Shown here piece by piece: positions 47,801 to 59,269 of a DNA stretch of 64,000 nt. The notes below the pieces were generated by a model. That model was not told the DNA's origin, made no database searches, and worked only from the letters and a program-made list of their open reading frames with translations. The first letter of the stretch is position 1; each line of letters opens with the position of its first letter. The stretch lies in contig CP141143.1 in assembly GCA_035235625.1 (NCBI GenBank), positions 43,819,178 through 43,883,177 on the forward strand. The letters run 5' to 3'. The position numbers and the translations under genes are program-made. This DNA comes from Saururus chinensis. Its lineage: Eukaryota > Streptophyta > Magnoliopsida > Piperales > Saururaceae.

Positions 47801-49102
47801 TCATAGTCTTGGTTCAAAAGTAACAACACATATCAATGAAAATGGTCATATAATACTTCAACCTATGGCTGAAAATTAAGGATAAAATCCTAATAAATAG
47901 ATGTCGAATTAGGACTAACATGTGTAATCAAAATTAGTGTCATAAGATGTTAATTTAGGGCAAAGATGTGTAATTCAATTTAGAAAAGTTCATGCACAAA
48001 TTAGGGCTAAAACCTATAATTGAAATTAGCAAGGTCTAGAAACAAATCAAGGCTAAACCTATAATTGGAATCAGCAAGCTTCATGCAAAAATTAAGGTTA
48101 ATATAAACAATTAAAATCAGCATAATTCATACATGAATTAGGGCTAATATAAGTGGCTAAAATCAGAATCATGCCAACACGAACTAGGGAAAATGTAAGT
48201 GATTAATGTGAGAATCATTCATGCATGAATTAGGGCTAATAAAAGTGGCTAAAATTAGAATCATGGATGCACAAATTAGGGCTTATATAAGTGACTAAAT
48301 CAAAATCATGCATGCACGAATTAGGGCTAATATAAGTGATTAAAAACAAGAATCATTCATGACCAAATCAGGCTGGAATATGACAAAAAAAAACCAGCAC
48401 ATTAGAGTCGAACTAGGGCTGGATTACATCTACCAAGACCACATGTTTATGGGTATTAAAATGCAACCTACCTCTACCAGCCCACCACCACAGCCTTGTG
48501 CCCTTGCTCCTATGCTTCCACATATAAAATGAGTCAAAATGTGCTAGCTTTCCCCATCCACAAGCTGCTGGTTGTGGTGCTTTTGGTGGGAGAAAGACGA
48601 GAAGAGAAGAAAGGGGAGAAAGAGGTGGCCGAACCAACCAAAAACCTATGCCTCCGCCCACCCAAGCCTTGTATAACAAAGCCCTAATTTCTAGGTGTTG
48701 AAACACATCAAGAGGGCTAGACTAGAGGGCTCCCTAGAGTCCTTAACCACCCTCCCTATATTCTAGGGCCTCCCCCTACTTTCTATTGTTGTCCCCTACT
48801 TTCTATGGCTGCCCCCTCACCACGTCCCCATCCAATCCCTAGTTCCTCTAGGACTCGACTAGGACTCTTCTCTCAAGCATACTCCTCGCAGGGCTGAACC
48901 CCTTAATTGAAAAATTAGCACCCCCTAACCAAGGCCGGACCCCTTAATTTCCAAGTGGTCCCCTTGACACCAAGGTCGGACCCCTTAAACCCTATATGAT
49001 TACAAAACATGTCAATCAAACGATTCCAAAGCTAACAAGCAAATGAAACAAGCACACAAAACAAAAAAAAATCACCTATGATTAGGGACTAGGGATGTTA
49101 CA
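44871..49102 (-). mobile_element. Solo LTR, 2.8 kb family, minus orientation, with nested LTR
   Basis: Starts TGTAACACCCCAGG at 44871 and ends AGGGATGTTACA at 49102. Without the nested insert it is about 2848 bases, against 2809 for the copy at 40165. The flanks AAACG and AAATC align in register with satellite TTTAAACGATATAATG, so they fit a 5-base target duplication with two later changes. The interior has repeated GAATTAGGGCTAATATAAGT units (48100-48360). The minus-strand open frame at 48413-48706 has no domain and is not called. Confidence 0.88.
46450..47828 (+). mobile_element. Tat-type solo LTR nested in the 2.8-kb LTR
   Basis: Starts TGATGCACTGAAATAAT and ends GTTCAAAAGTAACAACA, matching the LTR at 59808-61037. 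The target duplication CATAT is at 46445-46449 and 47829-47833. It is 1379 bases against 1230 for the other copy, with length differences in the middle. No internal element sequence remains. Confidence 0.9.
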
Positions 49103-52100
49103 AAATCATATTATGATTTGTGCACATTCTTAACCAACTTCGGTTTTAATCAATTAAAAGCATATAACTTGTCCAAAAGTGGTCTGATTGGTTGACCATT
49201 TAGTGCTTTGATTTATTCTTATAAACATAACAAATGAGTAAGTATTTGTTTATAATAATTAAGTACACATTCATGACGAGCTTTTGTGCATTGTACTAAA
49301 TCTAGTTGAGCGAATGAAATCATATAATTTAAAGAAGGTCGGTAAAATTGTGGTATCACTTTGTCTATTTGATACATTATTATGATCGTGACAAATGAAT
49401 GAGAAGTCTCTTTAATCTTTAAACAATATAACAATTTGTGCACATTCTTAACACACTTTGGTTTTAATCGATTAAAATGATAGAATTTGACCAAAGGTGG
49501 TTGGATTGGTTTGTCATTTTGTATGGTGAATACAATCTTGCAAACTTAGTAAATGAGTATGTATTTATTTAAAATAATTAAATACACATTCGTGATGAGC
49601 TTTGGTACTTTGTTCTAAATTTAGTTAAGGGAATGAAATTTTATAAGATAAGGAAGAATAGTCAAATTGTGGTATTACTTTGTCCATTTGAGTCATTATT
49701 AGGAACGTAATAAATGAATGAGAGGTCTCTTTAAATTTTAAAACGATATAAAGATTTGTGAACATTCCTAACGATCTTCGGTTTTAATTGATAAATAGGT
49801 TATAACTTGACCAAAAGAGATCCGATTGCTTCATCGTTTAGTGCATTTGATTCATTTTTACAAACTCAGCAAATGAGTATGTGTTTATTTAAAATTATTA
49901 AATACACATTCGCGATGTGCTTTAGTGCTTTGTTCTAAATCTTGCTAAGCGAATGAAATCATAGAAGTTATAGAAGATCAGTCAAATTGCGGTATCACTT
50001 TGTCAATTTCATTCATTATTATAAATGTAACAAATAAATGGGTGGAACCTTTAAAGTTTAACTGATAAAACAATTTGTGCACATTCTTATTTAACTTAGG
50101 TTTCAATCGATCAAAAGGATATAACTTGAAGAAAAGTTGTGTGATAGGTTCGTCGTTTAGTTTGTTTGAATCATTGTTACAAACTTAGTGAATGAGTACT
50201 TATTTATCTAAAACAATTAAGTAAACATTCATGATAAGCTTTAGTGCTTTGTTCTCAATCTAGTTAAGCAAATGAAATCATATATGTTAAGGAAGAATAG
50301 TCAAATTGTGCAATTATTTTGTCAAGATGATTCGTTATTACAATTGTAAAAATTGAATGCGAGGTTTCTTTAAACTTTAAATGATATAACGATTTGTGCA
50401 CATTCATAACGAACTTCAGTCTTAATCAATTAAACATAAATAATTAGACCAAAATTTCTCCAATTGGTATGTCATTTAGTTCATTTTATTCACTCTTACA
50501 AACTTAGCAAATAAGTAAGTATTTATTTAAAATTAAATGCACATTCATGATGAGCTTTGGTGCTATAAAATTAAATAAACATTCGTAATTACGAACATTC
50601 TTAATGAACATAACAAATGAATGGGAGGTCTTTTTAAACATTAAATGATATAATGATTTATGCACATTCTTAACAAACTTTGATTAAAAGGATATAACTT
50701 GACTAAAAGTAGTCCGATTTGTTAATCGTTTAGTGTATTTGATTCATTCTTACAAACTTTGTAATTAAGTACATATTTATTTAAAATAATTAAATACATA
50801 TTCGTGATGACCTTTGGTACTTTGTTCTAATTTTATTGAAGTAAAATAAATTGTATAAGTTAAGGAATAACGGTCAAATTGTAGTATCACTTTATTCATT
50901 TGATTTATTATGACGAACATAACAAATGAATGAGAGGTCTTTTTTAGCTTTAAACAATATAAAGATTTGTGACTCTTAATGAACTTCGGTTTTAATTGAA
51001 TAAAACGATATAACTTGACAAAAAGTTGTCTGATTAGTTCATTGTTTAGTGCATTTGACTCGTTCTTACTAACATAGAAAAAAATTATGTGTTTATTTAA
51101 AACAATTCAATACACATTCATGACGAGCTTTGGCGCATTGTTCCAAATCTGGTTCAGAGAATGACATCATATAAGTTAATAAAGAACATTCAAATTATTG
51201 TATCACTTTGTCCAATTGATTCGTTATTACGATCATAATAAATGAATGGGTGGTCTCACTTTGAACTTTAAACGATATAGCAATTTGTGGACATTATTAA
51301 CGAACTTTAGTTTTAATTGATTAAAAGGATATGAGTTGACCAAAAGAAGTCATATTGGTTCGTCGTTTGGTGCATTTGATTCATTCTTACAAACTGAGAA
51401 AATGAGTATGTGTTTATTTCAAAAAGTTAAATACACATTCATGATGAACTATGGTGTTTTGTTCTAATTCTAGTCAAGCGAATGAAATAATATAAATTTG
51501 AAAGATCAGTCAAATTGTGGTATCACTTTGTCCATTTTATTCGTTATTACGAACATAACAAATAAATAGGAGTAATCTTTTAACTTTAAAAAATATAATA
51601 ATTTGTACACATTCTTAATTAACTTAGGTTTTTATTGATTAAAATGATGTAACTTGACCAAAAGTGGTGTGCTTGGTTCGTCGTTTAGTGTGTTTGAATC
51701 ATTGTTACGAACTTAGCGAATGAGTACATATTTATTAATAATAATTAAATACACATTTGTGATGAGCTTTGGTGCTTTGTTCTAAATCTAATTAATCGAA
51801 TAGATTCATATAAGTTAAAGAAGAACGGTCAAAATGTGCTATCATTTTGTCTATTTGATTCATTATTTCGAACACAAAAAATGAATGGGAGGTCTCTTCA
51901 GTATTTAAAAGATATAACGATTTGTGCACATTCATAATAAAATTTAGTTTTAATCAATTAAAATGATATAACTTGACCAAAAGCAGTCCGATTGGTTCAT
52001 AGTTTAGTGCTTTTGCTTCATTCTTATGAACTTAGCAAATGAGTATATATTTATTTAAAATAATTAAATACACATTCGTGACAAGCTTTGGTATTTTTTT

Positions 52101-52752
52101 CTAAATCTAGTTAAGCAAATGAAATCATATAAGTTAAGGAAGAACTGTCAAATTGTAGTATCACTTTGTCCATTAGATTCGTGATTATGAATGTAACAAA
52201 TGAATAAAAGGCCTCTTTAAACTTTAAATAAAATAAAGATTTGAGCACATTCATGACAAACTATAGTTTTAATTGATTAAAAGGATATAACTTTACCAAA
52301 ATTTATCGGATTGGTACATCGTTTAGTGCATTTGATTCATTCTTACGAACTTAGCAAATGAGTAGAACTTTATTTAAAACAATTAAATACACATCCATGG
52401 CAAACTTTGGTGCTTTGTTCTAAATCTAGTTAAGTGAATGAAATTATATAAGTTAAGGCAGAATTGTCAAATTGTAGTCTCACTTTGTCTATTTGAATCA
52501 TTATTATGAACGTAACAAATGAATGAGAGGTCTCTTTAAACTTTAAATAATATGATAATCATGCACATTCTTAATGAACTTCGATTTCAATTGATTAAAA
52601 GGGTATAACATGACCAAAAGAGGCTTGGTTGCTTCATCATTTAGTATATTTGATTCATTCTAAAGAATTTAGCAAATGAGTATGTATTTATTTAAAATCA
52701 TTAATAACAAATTAACGATGAGCTTTAGTACTTTATACTAAATCTAGTTAAG
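49103..52752 (+). repeat. Satellite array block D, second part, forward
   Basis: About eleven monomers. The GTC of the CTTTGTCCATTTGATTCG landmark recurs at about 49682, 50002 and 50321. One copy near 50560-50600 is rearranged. The array stops at CTAAATCTAGTTAAG just before the next element. Confidence 0.9.
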
Positions 52753-54582
52753 AGTTTACATTAACTTAAAAGTCGGCATTACGTAAAATTTGTAAGTGCA
52801 GAGGGCCCGGATCGACCGTGTATAAACAAGAAACTCATAATGATGATAAAGTGCATACGTACAAAAATTTAAAATAAATTAGAGCTATACATGCCATAAG
52901 TTTATGTCAGCAGAAATATACAATGTATACAAAATATTTAATTAAACAAAATCTGGCATATCAGCTCTTGTTCCCCGGACCGATCGGCTACAGTCCCAAA
53001 CTGGTATTTATACCTGCATTATCTGGGGGTGGGTGAGTATAAAATATTATACCTAGTAGATAGCGTTAAATACTATAAACATGTAGAGACAAAATAGATC
53101 GTATGATAATTCCAAAATCAAACAATCACATAACTTAAAACAATTCTTTTCGTACACAGAATTTCACCGATACTAAAACAACATACACCCGTGCTCATGG
53201 GGCAACGGGATCAGAAGAAGAGGGGTTTTCCCATGGCACCCCAACTCCTATGCGCGCCGGAAAGCCTCTGTAGGCAGTATCGAGGAATAATAAACTCTGA
53301 TAGTCATTGGTGTTACATACCGAAGAACTTCCCTTCAAATTCCGAATTTTTAAAATAAATAGAATAACCAAATAATGTTCAAATAAATAATATTAAATTG
53401 ATCTCATAAGGACGGACTTTTGTCCGACCCTTAAAACCCTTTAAAATAATCTCCATTATACGACTTGGAGCGATAAGAGAACATAAAGGAGTATAGCCCT
53501 AACATGAAAATAGAATTTAACACCACCTACCCTTGTTAAGCCTACGTTTGCAGTCGGCATAAAAGCGGTGGGCGGCACCTTCCCCTATGCAGAGATGGTT
53601 TCCTTTTCCGGTTCGAGTGAGGCGGGCAGTCCTCGTTTTTGGCCGGAGAGTGGCGGACAGGGTCTCTTCGAGCCTCGGGTTGTTTTTACTATATAGAGGG
53701 GTTATCTTGAAGAACGAACCTTCTCACGACATCGGGCACCATCGATTTAGGTAAAATCGGTTTTTAAACGGATAAGAACAGACATGGAAAAGTTAAGACA
53801 CACACGTTTTAAGGTATAAAAACGGCGCGGTGAAGGCAAAGAGAAGGGAAGAGGGGTAGGGGCGAGTTGGGCACTCCCCCCCCCCCCTTCCCTACTTATA
53901 GGAGAAGTCAGCCGTTGGATGCGCGCCACGTGGTGCGCATCCAACGGCCGACAAAATGGCCCATAGCCGCGGCTAGCCCTGCTGGCTAGCAGCATTAGCC
54001 GCACAAGCTAGCAGTGCTAGCTATGCAGGCTAGCCATAGGGCGAGCCTACGGCTGGCCCTACTGCGACAGGCCTAGCCTGTCGCAGCAGGCCTAAACCTG
54101 CCGCAAAAGTGGCAGGTCTACCTGCCGCAAAGGCGGCTGGGGCTGACCGCGTCAGCCCCTGCTAACGCCGATGTCAACGCTGGCTAACGCCAGTGCGTCA
54201 GCACTGGCATTAGTTTGCTAACGTCACTATTTCAATTTTATTTTTTTTATAAAATGAAAAACAAATTTAAATCGGGTAAAACTTTTTACCCCGAACTCGG
54301 AATTTCACGATCTTAGTACTGTTAGACTCATAGCGACAAGCCCTTCGAAACAAGACCACACAAGTACATGTTTCTTACAACCAGAATGTGGGTCCTGCCA
54401 AAGGCACGCACAACAAGGTCGTAGTCTACGATCTTGGTGTGCGAAAATTTTGCGTTTTTTCTTAAACCCACAGACTCTAAGAACCCTACAAATCAAATAA
54501 AAGGGTTGATGAAAAATGATGCTAAAACAATGTTAATATTGATAAGTAAAGTTTATTAGGTTAAAAAAATTGGGATGTAACA
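52753..54582 (-). repeat. 3' LTR of the 52.8-59.8 kb chromovirus
   Basis: In element orientation it begins TGTTACATCCCAATTTTTTT at 54582. The inner neighbour on the minus strand is AATTTCGAGGTCGAAATTTT, a conserved segment before the LTR in this lineage. The outer end is not certain. Satellite ends at about 52752, and no clean CA is evident there. A run of 13 C lies at about 53877-53889. The block 53960-54235 is GC-rich with nested GCTAGC, CTGCCGCA and GCTAACGCC repeats. Confidence 0.75.
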
Positions 54583-54628
54583 ATCGACTCACCTTACAAA
54601 AATTTCGACCTCGAAATTTGAACACCGT

Positions 54629-56272
54629 TTAATGCAAAAACAACTCGGGATACTTCTTTGACATTTCAATCTCTGACTCCCATGTTGCCTCTTCCGAGGA
54701 ATGATGCTGCCACAGAACTTTCACCGACGGAATCCTTTTTGTCCTAAGGATTTGTTCTTTTCGGTCCAAAATCTTAATTGGCTTCTCTTCAAACGACAAA
54801 TCAGGCCTTAGAGTAATGGATGTTTGATCGAGAACATGTGAGGGGTCTCGAACATACTTCCGAAGCATGGATACGTGGAAGACGTTATGGACACTATCAA
54901 GCTGCAGGGGTAAGGCTAACCTGTAAGCCACCGGGCCTATCCTTTCAAGGATCTCGAAAGGACCAGTAAAGCGTGGGCTTAATTTGCCTTTAATGCCAAA
55001 ATGCATTACTCCTCGAGTTGGCGAAATCTTCAAAAGTACATGATCACCTACGCTGAACTCGTGGTCCTTCCGCCTTTTGTCAGCATAACTGTTTTGACGA
55101 CTCTGTGCTGTTACTAGCCGTTCCTTAATGAGTTTTACCTTCTCTGCACACTGTTGCAAGAATTCTGATTTTAGAAGTTGACGTTCTCCCACTTCACTCC
55201 AGCACGTTGGAGATCTACATGGTCTCCCATATAAAGCCTTGTAGGGAGCCATGCCAATGCTCGAGTGGAAGCTATTGTTGTAAGCAAATTCGACCAAAGG
55301 CAAATGGTCATCCCAATTACCCTTCCATTCGACAACGCATACTCGCAACATGTCTTCCAGGGTTTGAATAGTCCTCTCTGACTGGCCATCAGTTTGGGGG
55401 TGGAAGGCAGTACTAAACTTGAGACTAGTGCCCAATTCTTGTTGGAGTCCTTGCCAAAATTTAGATGTAAATCGGTCATCCCTGTCTAAGATGATGGATA
55501 GAGGTACTCCATGCCGACTCACAATCTCCTTCACATACAACTTCGTCAATGACTCCAAGGTGTGCTTCTTTCTTAATGGTAGGAAATGAGCACACTTTGT
55601 GAGTCGGTCTACTATGATCCAGATTGACTCGTGACCCTGAGTCGTTCTTGGCAAACCTGAGACAAAATCCATGGTAATATGTTCCCATTTCCACTCCGGG
55701 ATTTCCATGGATTGAAGGGTTCCTGAAGGTTTTTGGTGTTCTGTCTTAACTCGCTGGCACATTAAGCATCTGGACACATAATCTCCAATGTCTCTTTTCA
55801 TTCCATTCCACCAAAAACTTCTTTTCAAATCATGATACTTCTTTGTCCCTCCAGGGTGGATGGTATACCGAGATCGGTGTGCTTCATGTAAGAGGTCTTC
55901 CCTTAACTTAGGTATAGAAGGAACCACCAATCTTCCTTGGAAACGGATACCATTGTCGGGGGTTTTAGTGAAGTCCAATTTTTCCAAGAGTGCTAGTACA
56001 TCTTCGCTCTCTTGTTGAGCCTTAAGGATGTGTTCAATCATTGCAGACTTAATGGATAAGTTAGCGATGAACGATCCCTTATTCCCTCGTTGTAACTCGG
56101 GCTGGAAGTTAATCGTTTCCTCAAATAATCTCCATTCCTTTACAAGTATATGTGCCGTCCTTCCTTCAGCCTTACGGCTCAACGCATCGGCCACCACGTT
56201 GGCCTTACCCGAATGGTAAAGGATAGAGAAATCATAGTCCTTAATATACTCAATCCATCTCCTTTGCCTCAT
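54629..56272 (-). CDS. int: Integrase with chromodomain-like tail (long intact frame)
   Basis: 547 uninterrupted codons covering the end of RNase H ('RRWIEYIKDYDFSILYHSGK', 'VVADALSRK') and all of integrase. The HHCC zinc module shows 'HEAHRSRYTIHPGG' and 'CLMCQRVKTEH'. The DDE core has Asp in 'ITMDFVSGLPR', Asp in 'ILDRDDRFTSKFWQ' and Glu in 'DGQSERTIQTLEDM', so the triad is complete. The GPF/Y module is 'KLSPRFTGPFEILERIGPVA'. The tail 'VKVLWQHHSSEEATWESE' resembles a chromodomain core, which in chromoviruses recognises heterochromatin. In life it is part of the polyprotein, not a separate gene. The Met at the stretch's start is internal. A TAG just upstream (56287-56285, from a Gln codon) separates it from RT. 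Confidence 0.9.
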   Translation of the reverse strand: MRQRRWIEYIKDYDFSILYHSGKANVVADALSRKAEGRTAHILVKEWRLFEETINFQPELQRGNKGSFIANLSIKSAMIEHILKAQQESEDVLALLEKLDFTKTPDNGIRFQGRLVVPSIPKLREDLLHEAHRSRYTIHPGGTKKYHDLKRSFWWNGMKRDIGDYVSRCLMCQRVKTEHQKPSGTLQSMEIPEWKWEHITMDFVSGLPRTTQGHESIWIIVDRLTKCAHFLPLRKKHTLESLTKLYVKEIVSRHGVPLSIILDRDDRFTSKFWQGLQQELGTSLKFSTAFHPQTDGQSERTIQTLEDMLRVCVVEWKGNWDDHLPLVEFAYNNSFHSSIGMAPYKALYGRPCRSPTCWSEVGERQLLKSEFLQQCAEKVKLIKERLVTAQSRQNSYADKRRKDHEFSVGDHVLLKISPTRGVMHFGIKGKLSPRFTGPFEILERIGPVAYRLALPLQLDSVHNVFHVSMLRKYVRDPSHVLDQTSITLRPDLSFEEKPIKILDRKEQILRTKRIPSVKVLWQHHSSEEATWESEIEMSKKYPELFLH

Positions 56273-57337
56273 ATTGAGGTCACTCTATGAAAAGATATAC
56301 TTTAAACTTTGGTGGTCGGTAAAGACTTTGAACTTCTCCCCGTACAGATAATGCCTCCAAATTTTCAAGCCAAAGACTACAGCCGCCAATTCCAAATCAT
56401 GAGTGGGGTAGTTAACTTCATGCTTTTTCAGCTGTCGTGAAGCGTAAGCTATCACTTTCCCGTGTTGCATCAAAACACAGCCGAGACCTTTACCGGAAGC
56501 ATCACTATAAACGACAAACCCCCCACTTCCTGATGGTAAGGCTAAAACCGGTGCAATTGTTAGTTTTACCTTCAGCGCTTGGAAACTCTTCTCGCAAGCC
56601 TCATCCCATATGAACTTTACCCCTTTTCTAGTTAACTTAGTCATGGGTAGGGCAATACTAGAAAATCCATTTATGAATCTTCTGTAATACCCTGCAAGAC
56701 CGAGAAAACTTTGAATTTCTGTGACGGTCTTAGGTTTTTCCCATTTTAAAACCGCTTCTATCTTGGCTGGGTCGACAGAGACTCCGTCTTTTGAAATAAC
56801 ATGACCTAAAAAGACAACTTGTTCCAACCAAAACTCACACTTACTTAGTTTAGCATATTGATGGTTTCACAAGGTTTGTAAAACCATTTGTAAGTGTTTC
56901 CGATGTTGGTCAAGGGAAGATGAGTAAACTAAAATATCATCGACAAACACAATCACAAACTTGTCTAAGTAGGCCCGGAATACTCTATTCATGAGATCCA
57001 TGAAAGCGGCCAGGGCATTCGTCAACCCGAACGGCATTACTAGAAATTCGTAGTGTCCGTATCGGGTGTGAAAGGTGGTCTTAGAAATATCATCATCCCG
57101 AATTCTTAATTGATGGTAACCAGACCTCAGATCTATCTTTGAAAAGACTTTAGCGGCTTGAAGCTGGTCAAATAGATCATCAATTTGGGGTAAGGGGTAT
57201 TTGTTTTTTATAGTGAGGGTATTCAACATCCGATAGTCTATACAAAGTCTTAGAGACCCATCCTTCTTTTTCACGAAGAGGACTGGTGCTCCCCAAGGTG
57301 AGACACTGGGTCGGATGAACCCTTTATCTAACAACTC
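56273..57337 (-). pseudogene. pol: Chromovirus reverse transcriptase-RNase H
   Basis: Two open stretches. RT has '[20 protein letters not shown]', '[15 protein letters not shown]', '[20 protein letters not shown]' and catalytic '[14 protein letters not shown]'. A TGA (from an Arg codon) follows LQTL at about 56866, and one Leu codon of the usual NHQLYAKL is missing. The rest of RT and RNase H run 56827-56285 with '[10 protein letters not shown]', '[16 protein letters not shown]', '[14 protein letters not shown]' and '[14 protein letters not shown]', so all RNase H acidic residues are kept. Upstream, a TAG (from CAG) before ELLDKGF separates it from the protease stretch. Confidence 0.9.
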
Positions 57338-59065
57338 CTACAGTTGATCCTTCAATTCTACGGGAGCCATTTGATATGGGGCCTTAGAAATGGGTATTGT
57401 CCCTGGTAAAAGGTCAATAGTAAAGTCTATTTCCCTTTTTGGTGGAAGACCGACCAAATCATTAGGGAAAACATCAGGGAAATCCCGGACAATGTCAATT
57501 TCTTCTATCTTAGCCATTGAGTTCTCTTCAGTAACAATACTGGCTAGGTAGGCCTGACATCCCTTAGTCATCAGTCGATGAGCTTTAATGGCCGAAATAA
57601 AGTACGACCCAGAAGAATCCCTCAACCCCTGGAAGATAAAATCTTTCTCTCCTAGTTTACTGACTCTCTTCTTTTGACAATCCACCAAAGCTCCATTAAC
57701 AGCTAACCAATTCATTCCTAAGATGACATCAAGATCTATCATGCCTAAGAGAATTAAGTCAGCACTTAAGCTTTTATTTGCAATACTAATCGGCACTCCT
57801 TGCAAAAAAATTTTAGTGACTAGAGTTTTTCAAATAGGGGTCGACACTTCAAGGCAAAATCCTAATTCCATAATAGGATAACAGGTATTTAAAGCAAAAT
57901 CCCGTGATATGAACGAGTGAGTCGACCCTGGATCTATAAATACTCTAGCAATCTTATCAAGGATTAGAAGAGTACCTTGGATGACGGCATTAGAAGTTTG
58001 TGCTTTAGCGGCTGTGATGGCAAAGACTCGACCTTGGGCCTTAAGTTTCTGGTAGGCCTTGGGCTCTTCTTGCTCTTTCTTTTTTGGGCAGTCTCGTACC
58101 TTGTGCCCTAAATTGCCGCATGAAAAACATCTTCCTTCCGCGAAGTAGCAAGGGCCGCGAGGGTGGAAGCGATTGCACTTGGTGCATTTCTCCGTCTTCT
58201 TTTCCTCCGAGGATTGAGCTTGAGGGGTAAATGCCCTTTGGAACTTGTGATTTCCAGGACGATTATTAGATTGGAATTTCCTCCTTTTGTCATCAGGCTT
58301 TGAACCGCCATTCTGATTAATCTCCTTGCGCTCCTCAAGGAATTCCTTATGGTCCTGCTCCGTGATAGAGGCCAATTCCACCGCCTTAGCAAATGTGGTA
58401 GGTTGGAACCCCACAACCCAATTTCTAAGGCCACTGTCCAGCCCTCTTACAAACTTCCTTGCTTTTTTAACTTCAGTGGGGCAAGCATCTGAAGCAAAAC
58501 GCTGTAATTGGATGAACTTATTCTCATATTGCCCTACTGTCATTCCTCCTTGTTGGAGGTCTAGGAACTCTTTCTCCTTTTTCTCTTTGATATGTGGGGG
58601 AAAGTACTTGTCGTACAACACATCGCGAAAATCTTCCCACTTGATATTATGATTGTCGGAGAAGAAGTTTCTCTCTGCAATTGGCCACCAAAAAGTAGCT
58701 TCTCCTGTCATGGCGAAGGTTTCCAGTGACACTTTCCAATCATCTAGGACCTTCAATACGTTAAAGATTCTTTCGCATTCGAAGGTCCACTTTTCAGCGG
58801 CCTCGGGGCCATCCTCACCGGTGAAAGTTGGTGCAAGCTTCTTAAATCTCATGGGTAAATTCCTCTCACCATGACTACTTTCTCCCATTTTGTCAGTTGG
58901 AGTGATTTGATAGCCCTGAGTCTGAAGACGTTCCGTCATTCTTTGCATCATCAACTCAAGGAGGTTGGACATTGTGTACTCTGTTGCTACCATCCCCTGA
59001 TTTGTAGTATCTATGAGGGTGGAGCTATCTGATGGCAGCACATCCTCGCCACTAGTAGGCGACAT
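57338..59065 (-). pseudogene. gag-pro: Chromovirus gag-protease
   Basis: ATG at 59065 (MSPTSGEDV) opens 411 codons. Gag covers residues ~70-240 ('PEAAEKWTFECERIF', 'ATFWWPIAERNFF', 'YFPPHIKEKKEKEFLDLQQG', 'YENKFIQLQRFA'). Two zinc fingers follow: CTKCNRFHPRGPC and CFSCGNLGHKVRDC. The protease active site is 'ARVFIDPGSTHSFISRDFAL' (family DSGATHSF, so Asp is retained and Ser and Ala are changed). A TGA after STPI at 57830, from a Gly codon by transversion, splits the protease. It resumes with 'LILLGMIDLDVILGMNWL' and a linker to RT. This is the best-kept gag in the window. Confidence 0.88.
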
Positions 59066-59269
59066 CTAATCACGAGTTCAAAATAACAAAATTTGAGTGA
59101 CCACCACAAAAGTTTCTTTTTCATAAATACTTCAAAGTTTGATACAAATCTAACAAAAGGTGTTAAGTAGACAAGCCAAAAAAACATGTAAATAAAACAG
59201 TAGTAGGTTAAACTAACTGATAGAGATAGCAAAAGATCACAACTCTATTCCAAGAGTTGTCAAGGTTAA
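59066..59269 (-). other. Leader between CCHC frame and gag
   Basis: 204 AT-rich bases without a primer-site match (no TGGTATCAGAGC-like sequence on the minus strand) and without an LTR end, unlike the related element at 24495-24626. Confidence 0.4.

Noticed and set aside
48413..48706. 97-codon minus-strand frame
   Set aside because: Lies wholly in the 2.8-kb LTR and has no recognised domain.
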